Origin: Clostridia bacterium
GTDB taxonomy: Bacteria; Bacillota_A; Clostridia; Lachnospirales; Cellulosilyticaceae
Direction of reading: 5' to 3'
DNA: 8,862 nt
NCBI GenBank assembly: GCA_029239935.1
Contig: JARBTY010000120.1
Coordinates: forward strand, 1-8,862
Of the stretch, positions 1-5,632 are shown in pieces. The notes below the pieces were generated by a model. That model was given only the letters and a program-made list of their open reading frames with translations, was not told the origin of the DNA and did no database searches. The translations under genes were made by a program, and so were the position numbers. The number at the start of each line of letters is the position of its first letter. The stretch's first letter is position 1.

Positions 1-609
1 AAAATCAGTGAACTTGCCTATGGGTCTAAAAAGGCTCAAGCTCTTTTTAAAGATATGATGATAAGAGCTTATGAGGATTTTGGATTTGAAACAGAAAACG
101 TTCCTCTCATGATAGAAGCGGTCCCTTTGTCTACAGACAGCATTATGATAGTGGTGACAAAAGTCGAAGATCCATCTCAAATAGAAGAAAAACTGGATGC
201 TATAGGGGAAAGACCTACTCATCGTACCTTTAAAGAGCCGGAAGAAGACAGATTGACGGATCTTGCACTTATGGGCAAGGATATGGAAGAACATAAGGAA
301 AGTGATATAAAAACTAAAGCAAAATCTTTAACGTATTTATTTAGTGAATTTGATAGCGTATGTATGGCAGCACACAGAATGAGTTCTTTATTCATTGGAG
401 ACAGTTCGCTTTATAAGTATAACGAAAAATATTTTCTTATTTTAAATAAGAATAAAAAAGCAAATGTTAAGGCAGATACCTTAATAGGTATACTAGATGA
501 GTTTGGTAGCAAGTGTCCGTCAACAGATTTAAATGAAATGTTTTTAAAAGAACATGGCAAGTTAATGATTGATTTGCATGCCGTTGATGTACTTGCAAAA
601 TATTTATAA
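1..609 (+). CDS. mecA: Adaptor protein MecA, 3' part (5' end outside window)
   Basis: The reading frame is open from base 1, so this is a partial gene with 202 visible codons; I estimate about 25 N-terminal residues lie outside the window. MecA is a cytosolic adaptor that delivers substrates to the ClpC unfoldase; in Bacillus it targets the competence regulator ComK. The visible part begins with KISELAYGSKKAQALF, followed by the AYEDFGFETENVPLMIEA and IVVTKVEDPSQ segments typical of clostridial MecA N-domains. A charged linker follows (roughly visible residues 70-110). The C-terminal ClpC-binding domain runs from LTYLFSEFDSV through AAHRM, GDSSLYKYNEKYFL and FLKEHGKLM to the end. An internal ATG at 55 is only a methionine within the frame, not the start. 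Family assignment rests on recalled similarity and is strong; the competence role is known for Bacillus and not shown here. Confidence 0.92.
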   Translation, partial: KISELAYGSKKAQALFKDMMIRAYEDFGFETENVPLMIEAVPLSTDSIMIVVTKVEDPSQIEEKLDAIGERPTHRTFKEPEEDRLTDLALMGKDMEEHKESDIKTKAKSLTYLFSEFDSVCMAAHRMSSLFIGDSSLYKYNEKYFLILNKNKKANVKADTLIGILDEFGSKCPSTDLNEMFLKEHGKLMIDLHAVDVLAKYL

Positions 610-614
610 GAGAC

Positions 615-669
615 AGATAAAAATCCTGTATTTGAGCATTAAGAGCGCTTGAATGCGGGATTTTTATCT
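615..669 (+). terminator. Long hairpin terminator after mecA
   Basis: Bases 615-637 pair with 647-669 in an unbroken 23-bp stem (four G·U pairs) around a 9-nt loop. The 3' arm carries five T (661-665) that pair with five A in the 5' arm, so the U-run lies within the stem rather than after it. It starts 5 nt after the mecA stop. The G·U pairs exist only in the + strand transcript; the other strand would have A·C mismatches, which favours a role for mecA transcription. Confidence 0.65.
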
Positions 670-712
670 CTTGATAAGAGGGAAATATAAAGGGTTAGCC
701 TATTTATAGGGA

Positions 713-741
713 TTTACTTAAATAGTTAGCGATGTTATACT
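713..741 (+). promoter_or_regulatory. Promoter of the thiamine operon
   Basis: A sigma-A-type promoter is visible: -35 TTTACT at 713-718, a 17-nt spacer, and -10 TATACT at 736-741. Transcription would start near 748, about 17 nt before the TPP aptamer, which is the expected placement for a riboswitch-controlled operon. It lies downstream of the mecA terminator, so the thi operon is likely an independent unit. Confidence 0.7.
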
Positions 742-764
742 AAATGTAAATTTAATAGTGGTGT

Positions 765-846
765 TTTGCGGGGGGACCATTTTGGTTGAGAAGGTTAAAA
801 CCTGACCCTTAGAACCTGTTAGTTAATACTAGCGTAGGGAAGCAAG
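765..846 (+). promoter_or_regulatory. TPP riboswitch aptamer (THI element)
   Basis: The conserved thi-box strings are present: TTGAGA at 786-791 (pyrimidine-sensing arm, usually CTGAGA), ACCCTT at 805-810, GAACCTG at 812-818, and GCGTAGGGAAG at 832-842. P1 can form between 765-769 and 842-846. A small P3 hairpin lies at about 792-803, and P5 pairs TAGT (820-823) with ACTA (828-831). TPP binding should stabilise P1 and allow the downstream terminator to form, lowering transcription of thiC-thiM-thiE-HAD-thiD. Position, consensus match and downstream thiC make this assignment near certain. Confidence 0.96.
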
Positions 847-871
847 TCGTATACTTTTTGTATCGGATAGC

Positions 872-903
872 AAGTGCTTACTGTGAGAGTAGGCACTTTT
901 TTT
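872..903 (+). terminator. Riboswitch-controlled intrinsic terminator (attenuator)
   Basis: AAGTGCTTACT (872-882) pairs with AGTAGGCACTT (888-898) as an 11-bp stem with one G·U pair and a 5-nt loop, followed by a T-run through 903. It lies 25 nt after the aptamer and 133 nt before the thiC start, the standard layout for transcriptional attenuation by a TPP riboswitch in Firmicutes. Its 5' foot overlaps a second copy of AGCAAGT (869-875), discussed in the findings. Confidence 0.88.
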
Positions 904-1036
904 ATTTATTCAAAAGTGCCTGCAGAAAACGTTGTGGATTAATCGAATAGGGTCTCTCATAAGATTTTGGTTCTTTTCAAAAAAAGACCTATTAAATAGA
1001 ACGAGTAAATTTGATAAAGATGAGGAGAGAGATACA
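904..1036 (+). other. Untranslated leader between attenuator and thiC
   Basis: This 133-nt stretch is probably transcribed but not translated. It contains AAAAGTGCCT at 912-921, a perfect reverse complement of the terminator 3' arm region (891-900). The thiC reading frame stays open upstream to a TTG at 932, but no ribosome binding site precedes that TTG and the encoded 35 residues do not look like ThiC. The thiC Shine-Dalgarno AGGAG is at 1023-1027. Confidence 0.6.
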
Positions 1037-2338
1037 ATGAAATATGCAACGCAAATGGAAGCAGCTAAAAAGGGTATTATTACAAAAGAGTTAGAAATAG
1101 TGGCCGCAAAAGAGGGGATGAATATCCAGGAGCTTAGAGAATTAGTAGCAGAGGGGAAAGCAGTTATTCCAGCTAATAAAAATCACCTGTCACTGGATCC
1201 AAATGGTGTTGGCAATAGGCTTAAAACCAAAATTAATGTTAATCTTGGTACCTCCAAAGATTGTTTAAATCTTGAGATGGAAATGGAAAAGGTACAAGGT
1301 GCAGTCAAAATGGGTGCAGAATCCATTATGGATTTAAGTTCTTTTGGAGATACCCATACGTTTAGAAAAAAACTTATACAGGAATGTTCAGCTATGATAG
1401 GAACGGTTCCAATTTATGATGCTATTGTACATTACAATAAAGATTTGACACAGATTACGGCTAAGGAGTGGCTGGAAGTCGTGAGAATGCATGCAGAAGA
1501 CGGTGTGGATTTTATGACCATTCATTGTGGCATCAATAAATTGACAGCCCAAAGATTTAAGAATAATAAACGTTTGACTAATATCGTATCAAGAGGTGGG
1601 TCTCTTATTTTTGCATGGATGGAAATGACAGGTAATGAAAATCCATTTTATGAGTTTTATGATGAAGTTTTAGAAATCTGTAGAAGTTACGATGTTACCA
1701 TAAGCCTAGGGGATGCCTGCAGGCCAGGATCTATTGAGGATGCCAGTGATATTTCACAAATCGAAGAACTTATTGCGCTGGGAGAACTTACTCAAAGAGC
1801 ATGGGACAAAGATGTTCAGGTTATTGTTGAAGGGCCAGGACACATGCCTTTAGATCAAATACAAGCCAATATGAAGATCCAACAGACGATATGTAAAGGT
1901 GCACCTTTTTATGTGCTGGGACCTCTTGTAACCGATGTAGCTCCTGGATATGATCACATTACATCAGCTATAGGCGGAGCTGTTGCGGCAACCTATGGGG
2001 CATCATTTCTCTGTTATGTGACACCGGCAGAGCATTTGAGACTGCCAAATTTAGAAGATATGAAAGAAGGTATTGTAGCTTCTAAAATTGCAGCTCATGC
2101 TGCGGATATTGCCAAAGGCATCAAGGGCGCTAAAGATTGGGACTATGAGATGAGCACAGCAAGAAAAAATCTTGATTGGGAAAAGATGTTTGAGCTGGCA
2201 ATTGATCCTGAGAAAGCAAGAAGATACCGGGATGAATCAACACCAGAACATTCAGATACTTGTACAATGTGCGGCAAAATGTGTGCTGTAAGGAATATGA
2301 ATAAAATTTTAAATGGTGAACATGTGGATGTTATTTAG
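1037..2338 (+). CDS. thiC: Phosphomethylpyrimidine synthase ThiC
   Basis: ThiC is a radical-SAM enzyme that rearranges aminoimidazole ribotide into HMP phosphate, the pyrimidine half of thiamine, in the cytosol. ATG at 1037 is chosen because AGGAG (1023-1027) lies 9 nt upstream and gives 433 residues beginning [14 protein letters not shown], the usual start and length of the short anaerobe-type enzyme, which lacks the extra N-terminal domain of longer proteobacterial forms. Visible family blocks are GDACRPG (225-231), EGPGHMP (265-271), and [19 protein letters not shown] (296-314), the last two holding His269 and His307, which match the reported metal-binding histidines. The Fe-S cluster cysteines are Cys409, Cys412 and Cys416, spaced CX2CX3C rather than the often quoted CX2CX4C. 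It is the first gene of the TPP-controlled operon, with an 11-nt gap to thiM. Confidence 0.97.
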   Translation: MKYATQMEAAKKGIITKELEIVAAKEGMNIQELRELVAEGKAVIPANKNHLSLDPNGVGNRLKTKINVNLGTSKDCLNLEMEMEKVQGAVKMGAESIMDLSSFGDTHTFRKKLIQECSAMIGTVPIYDAIVHYNKDLTQITAKEWLEVVRMHAEDGVDFMTIHCGINKLTAQRFKNNKRLTNIVSRGGSLIFAWMEMTGNENPFYEFYDEVLEICRSYDVTISLGDACRPGSIEDASDISQIEELIALGELTQRAWDKDVQVIVEGPGHMPLDQIQANMKIQQTICKGAPFYVLGPLVTDVAPGYDHITSAIGGAVAATYGASFLCYVTPAEHLRLPNLEDMKEGIVASKIAAHAADIAKGIKGAKDWDYEMSTARKNLDWEKMFELAIDPEKARRYRDESTPEHSDTCTMCGKMCAVRNMNKILNGEHVDVI

Positions 2339-2349
2339 GAGGGGAAAAG

Positions 2350-3174
2350 ATGTTTGAGGCTATTTTAGAAAATGTATCGAATAAATCGCCTATTGTTCAT
2401 GCCATAACGAATTATGTAACGGTTAATGATTGTGCCAATATTATTTTAGCCTCAGGGGGGTCCCCTATTATGGCTGATAATATTTATGAGGTTGAAGAAA
2501 TAACCGCCATATGCCATGCCCTTGTCATTAACATTGGGACGATCAATGATGTGTTGGTAGAGTCTATGGTAAAGGCTGCAAAAAAGGCCAATGAAATAGG
2601 GCATCCTGTTATCTTAGATCCGGTTGCAGTAGGTGCTTCAAAGTTAAGAACAAGCGCAGTAAACAGGCTCTTGAAGGAAGTAAAGTTTTCAGTCATCAGA
2701 GGCAATATATCAGAGATAAAAGCTATTGGATTAGGCATTGGGAGTACTAAAGGGGTAGATGCTGATGAGGCAGATGCTGTCTGTGCTGATAATTTAGAGG
2801 CAACTATTGAGTTTGCAAGAAAGGTAAGTCACAGCACAGGAGCAGTCATAGCCATATCAGGGGCAATAGATATCATTACAGACGATAAAAATACTTATAT
2901 CATTAAAAATGGACATAGTCTGATGGCAAAGGTAACAGGCACGGGCTGTATGCTTACCGCAGTTATAGGCAGTTACTGCGGAGCCAATAAAGACAATCTG
3001 TTAGCAGCAACAGCAGCGGCGGCAGCGGCCATGGGACTGGCAGGAGAGTTGGCCCACACCAAACTTCTCCAAGGTAGTTTAGGAACTTCTACTTATCGTA
3101 CTTACATCATAGATTATATGAGCCAAATGAACAGCAGCGTATTAAATGGAGGGATAAAACTTGAAAGTAGATAA
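2350..3174 (+). CDS. thiM: Hydroxyethylthiazole kinase ThiM
   Basis: ThiM phosphorylates 4-methyl-5-(2-hydroxyethyl)thiazole with ATP, a salvage step feeding ThiE. The 274-residue product is of family length. The N-terminal block SPIVHAITNYVTVNDCAN (13-30), the ASGGSPIMAD block (34-43), LDPVAVGAS (89-97) and the ribokinase-like C-terminal GTGC motif (197-200) are all present; Cys200 matches the active-site cysteine described for the Bacillus enzyme. ATG at 2350 follows a strong AGGAGGGG (2337-2344) that overlaps the thiC stop. Residues 221-227 form a short alanine run encoded by a locally GC-rich stretch. The 3' end overlaps thiE by 14 nt. With no thiazole synthesis genes beside it, this kinase suggests that thiazole may be scavenged; those genes could still lie elsewhere in the genome. 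Confidence 0.96.
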   Translation: MFEAILENVSNKSPIVHAITNYVTVNDCANIILASGGSPIMADNIYEVEEITAICHALVINIGTINDVLVESMVKAAKKANEIGHPVILDPVAVGASKLRTSAVNRLLKEVKFSVIRGNISEIKAIGLGIGSTKGVDADEADAVCADNLEATIEFARKVSHSTGAVIAISGAIDIITDDKNTYIIKNGHSLMAKVTGTGCMLTAVIGSYCGANKDNLLAATAAAAAAMGLAGELAHTKLLQGSLGTSTYRTYIIDYMSQMNSSVLNGGIKLESR

Positions 3175-3799
3175 AAAATCTATGCTCCTCTATGCAGTGA
3201 CGGACAGAACATGGCTTGGAGAAGAGCTTTTAGAAAAACAGGTAGAAAAAGCTATACAAGGCGGCATAACATTTTTGCAGCTTAGGGAGAAGGCATTAGC
3301 GCATAAACCATTTGTTAAACAAGCATTGGAGATAAAAAGGGTAACAGATGATTACAAAATACCTTTTGTCATCAATGACAATGTTGAGGTGGCTTTAGAG
3401 GTGGATGCAGATGGTGTTCATATCGGCCAGCAGGATGGCAGCGTCAAAACAATAAGAGAAGTTTTGGGAAAAGAAAAGATTTTAGGTGTATCTGTCCAGA
3501 CAGTGGAGCAAGCTGTTGCAGCTGAAAAAGACGGTGCTGACTATTTGGGTGTAGGAGCTGTATTTTCTACATCCACAAAATTGGATGTCAAAACGATGTC
3601 TCTTGAAATACTTAAAAATATTTGTGAGGCAGTAAATATTCCAGTAGTAGCTATAGGAGGCATTTCACAAAAAAATCTATTAGACCTTAAGGGCAGTGGT
3701 ATAGACGGCATAGCTGTGGTATCAGCTATTTTTTCACAAAAGGATATTGAAACCGCTACTCAAAAACTTTATGAGGCGGCTAAAGAGGTGATAGGATGA
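3161..3799 (+). CDS. thiE: Thiamine-phosphate synthase ThiE
   Basis: ThiE couples HMP-pyrophosphate to thiazole phosphate, yielding thiamine monophosphate and PPi. The TTG start at 3161 is supported by GGAGGG at 3148-3153, 7 nt upstream, and by an N-terminus of normal length; the next ATG (3182, residue 8) would cut into the LLYAVTD strand and has no comparable site. The protein has 212 residues with a TIM-barrel pattern: LQLREK (39-44), INDNVEVAL (71-79), DADGVHIGQQD (82-92), GVGAVFSTSTK (130-140), and the phosphate-binding AIGGI (164-168). The pyrophosphate loop reads STSTK where many family members have a proline after the Phe. It overlaps thiM by 14 nt and the HAD gene by 4 nt, which suggests translational coupling. 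Confidence 0.95.
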   Translation: MKVDKKSMLLYAVTDRTWLGEELLEKQVEKAIQGGITFLQLREKALAHKPFVKQALEIKRVTDDYKIPFVINDNVEVALEVDADGVHIGQQDGSVKTIREVLGKEKILGVSVQTVEQAVAAEKDGADYLGVGAVFSTSTKLDVKTMSLEILKNICEAVNIPVVAIGGISQKNLLDLKGSGIDGIAVVSAIFSQKDIETATQKLYEAAKEVIG

Positions 3800-4437
3800 T
3801 AGATTTCAAAGGGGCCATATTTGATCTTGATGGCACACTGATAGATTCTATGGCTATATGGAACCGTGTAGGAACAGACTTTTTATTAAGTCATGGGATT
3901 ACACCACCAGAGGATATTGAAGAGCTATTAAAACCTATGAGTTTCTATCAATCAGCTCAGTATTTTATAGAGGTACATCAAATAAATTACACTGCTGATC
4001 AAATTATGACTTTGGTTTATGAAAAGGTGGCAGATCAGTACAGGTCAACGATACCATTAAAAGATTCTATTAAAGAATATCTGGAGAAGCTTCATAAGCA
4101 TGGGATTAAAAAATGCGTGGCTACAGCATCAAATAAAGAGCTGGCTATAGAGGCTTTAAAACGTTTAGAAATAGATCACTATTTTGAGTTCATTGTGACC
4201 TGCGATGAACTGAATACAGGCAAAGAAGAACCTAAGATCTATCTAGAAGCAGCTAAAAGACTAGGGATGAATCAAGAAGATATTGTTGTGTTTGAAGATG
4301 CCTTGTATTGTGCAAAAACCGCTAAGAATGCAGGATTTCATGTGGTTGGTGTATATGATAAGTCGTCCCAAAAGGATATAGAAGCGCTTAGAGAAGAATG
4401 TGGGCATTTTATTATGTCTTTTAAGGAATTACTCTAA
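3796..4437 (+). CDS. HAD-superfamily phosphatase in the thiamine operon
   Basis: This 213-residue protein is a haloacid dehalogenase-type hydrolase of the beta-phosphoglucomutase/phosphatase branch. Motif I is FDLDGTLIDS with Asp10 (nucleophile) and Asp12; an alpha-helical cap spans about residues 15-95; motif II is VATASN (108-113, likely Thr110); motif III is GKEEPKIY with Lys143; motif IV is VFEDALYCAKTAKNAGF (165-181, Glu167/Asp168). All catalytic positions look intact. Its ATG overlaps the thiE TGA as ATGA, so it is a true operon member, probably coupled to thiE translation. The substrate is not readable from sequence. Context suggests a thiamine-pathway phosphomonoester: thiamine monophosphate (the ThiE product) or HMP phosphate. 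HAD enzymes dephosphorylating TMP are known in plants and reported in some bacteria. A general sugar-phosphate or damage-control phosphatase remains possible. Confidence 0.85.
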   Translation: MIDFKGAIFDLDGTLIDSMAIWNRVGTDFLLSHGITPPEDIEELLKPMSFYQSAQYFIEVHQINYTADQIMTLVYEKVADQYRSTIPLKDSIKEYLEKLHKHGIKKCVATASNKELAIEALKRLEIDHYFEFIVTCDELNTGKEEPKIYLEAAKRLGMNQEDIVVFEDALYCAKTAKNAGFHVVGVYDKSSQKDIEALREECGHFIMSFKELL

Positions 4438-4454
4438 TAAGGAAGGAGAAAACG

Positions 4455-5249
4455 ATGAAAACTGTATTAACAATTGCAGGGTCGGATTGCAGTGGAGGAG
4501 CGGGGATACAAGCGGACCTTAAAACAATCACAGCCCATAAGATGTATGGGATGAGTGCGATAACCGCACTCACTGCACAAAATACCCTGAGTGTTTTTGA
4601 AGTAATGAACGTTGCGCCAGAATTCGTCGGGAGGCAGCTAGACAGCATTTTTACAGATATTTACCCAGATGCTATAAAAATTGGAATGGTTTCATCCCAA
4701 GAAATTATTGAAGTCATTGCAGAGAAATTGTGCCAATACAGAAAAGAAGACAATCTCACCCCTATTGTTTTAGATCCTGTTATGATCTCCACAAGCGGAA
4801 AAGCATTGATAGACGACAAGGCAATGGATGCTTTAAGAAATAGATTGATACCTATGGCAGATATGATTACACCCAACATACAAGAAGCAGAAGTGTTAAC
4901 AGGCCTTTCTATAAGGACAACTGAGGAGATGATTGAAGCTGCAGCAAAAATAGGGATGTTTTATAAGGGCAGTATACTCATAAAGGGTGGCCATTTAGTA
5001 GATAAAGCGGATGATTTGCTTTACCAAAAGGGAGACGTTTTTTGGTTTGAGGCAAAACGGATTGGTACGAAAGAAAGACATGGAACAGGCTGTACATTGT
5101 CTTCGGCGATTGCATGTCATTTAGCCAGTGGTTTGGACAGCCAGACGGCCGTGGGTTATGCCAAGGCCTATGTGGCAGGAGCTCTCAAAACAGATAGCTA
5201 TCTGGGAAATGGCAGCCATCCCATTGATCATACATATAATATCCGTTAA
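4455..5249 (+). CDS. thiD: Hydroxymethylpyrimidine (phosphate) kinase ThiD
   Basis: ThiD phosphorylates HMP and HMP phosphate, giving the HMP-pyrophosphate used by ThiE. The 264-residue length and all signature blocks fit: TIAGSDCSGGAGIQADLKT (6-24), TALTAQNT (37-44), IKIGMVSS (74-81), LDPVMISTSG (106-115), ITPNIQEAEVL (138-148), KGGHLVDKADDLLY (177-190), and the anion-hole motif HGTGCTLSSAIA (209-220) with Cys213. ATG at 4455 is preceded by AAGGAGAA (4443-4450). A 17-nt gap separates it from the HAD gene. It is the last gene of the operon, immediately before a strong terminator. No ThiE or TenA fusion is present. Some family members also accept pyridoxal; thiamine context makes the HMP role far more likely. 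Confidence 0.96.
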   Translation: MKTVLTIAGSDCSGGAGIQADLKTITAHKMYGMSAITALTAQNTLSVFEVMNVAPEFVGRQLDSIFTDIYPDAIKIGMVSSQEIIEVIAEKLCQYRKEDNLTPIVLDPVMISTSGKALIDDKAMDALRNRLIPMADMITPNIQEAEVLTGLSIRTTEEMIEAAAKIGMFYKGSILIKGGHLVDKADDLLYQKGDVFWFEAKRIGTKERHGTGCTLSSAIACHLASGLDSQTAVGYAKAYVAGALKTDSYLGNGSHPIDHTYNIR

Positions 5250-5287
5250 AAAAGCAGCCTATAGATGTGTCTATAGGCTGCTTTTTT
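5248..5287. terminator. Bidirectional terminator between thiD and the DUF1858 gene
   Basis: A perfect inverted repeat pairs 5248-5265 with 5270-5287, enclosing a 4-nt loop; the GC-containing core is GCAGCCTATAG / CTATAGGCTGC. It has A6 on the left and T6 on the right (5282-5287), so it makes a canonical terminator on both strands. It begins inside the thiD stop codon and lies 28 nt from the convergent gene's stop, so it can serve both transcripts. Confidence 0.93.
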
Positions 5288-5315
5288 CAATATAGTACAG
5301 AAAATATAAAGGGAA

Positions 5316-5528
5316 TTATTGGCTAACAGTTTGGAGGTAGCTATTAAGCTTACCCACTAACTCATCTGCATCTATTCCGTGAACCATGCAAGCTTCACCT
5401 AGAGATTCCATTTGAGATGATGGGCAGCCAAGGCAATGCATACCAGAATTCATGAGTATTGGAATAACCCCTCTATCAACTTGTAAAATATCTCCGATAA
5501 TCATATCTTTAGTGATTTGATTTGTCAT
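5316..5528 (-). CDS. DUF1858 small redox-disulfide protein
   Basis: This 70-residue cytosolic protein matches the DUF1858 family, also described as the hybrid-cluster-protein-associated redox-disulfide domain. The features visible are the N-terminal [12 protein letters not shown] helix, the stretch [15 protein letters not shown] with the CxxC pair Cys32/Cys35, and a third cysteine, Cys47, in the [12 protein letters not shown] segment; the family ends in a helix with a D-x-L pattern, here [16 protein letters not shown] at 5528 is preceded on the - strand by AAGGAGA (5536-5542). It has its own promoter at 5580-5608 and is convergent with thiD. The molecular role is not established; a redox, metal or Fe-S related function is inferred from the cysteines only. 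No hybrid-cluster protein gene is in the window. Confidence 0.88.
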   Translation of the reverse strand: MTNQITKDMIIGDILQVDRGVIPILMNSGMHCLGCPSSQMESLGEACMVHGIDADELVGKLNSYLQTVSQ

Positions 5529-5579
5529 TATTTTATCTCCTTCTATTAAAAAATAGTATGATACATCCTAACACTTATT

Positions 5580-5608
5580 ATTATAAATAGAATTGACGTG
5601 TTTTTCAA
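5580..5608 (-). promoter_or_regulatory. Near-consensus promoter of the DUF1858 gene
   Basis: Read on the - strand, -35 TTGAAA (complement of 5603-5608) is followed by a 17-nt spacer and a perfect -10 TATAAT (complement of 5580-5585). Transcription would begin near 5573, giving a leader of about 45 nt. It lies in the 104-nt gap after the pyrophosphatase stop; no terminator is visible in that gap, so read-through from the upstream gene is also possible. Confidence 0.75.
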
Positions 5609-5632
5609 CTTTTATTCTTGAACTTGCGATAT

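Noticed and set aside
932..1036. Possible 35-residue N-terminal extension of ThiC from a TTG at 932
   Set aside because: No ribosome binding site precedes 932, the residues are not ThiC-like, and ATG 1037 has AGGAG at a good distance and gives the family's usual start and length.
2484..2738. Open frame of 84 codons on the - strand
   Set aside because: It lies wholly inside thiM, has no recognisable domain, and is explained as an antisense shadow.
3004..3030. GC-rich GCA/GCG run that looks like a short tandem repeat
   Set aside because: It encodes an alanine run in a helix of ThiM in the correct frame; it is low-complexity coding sequence, not an independent repeat element.
4421..4879. Two open frames of 75 and 72 codons on the - strand (4421-4648 and 4661-4879)
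   Set aside because: Both overlap thiD, which is unambiguous; the hydrophobic look of their translations is a by-product of antisense codons.
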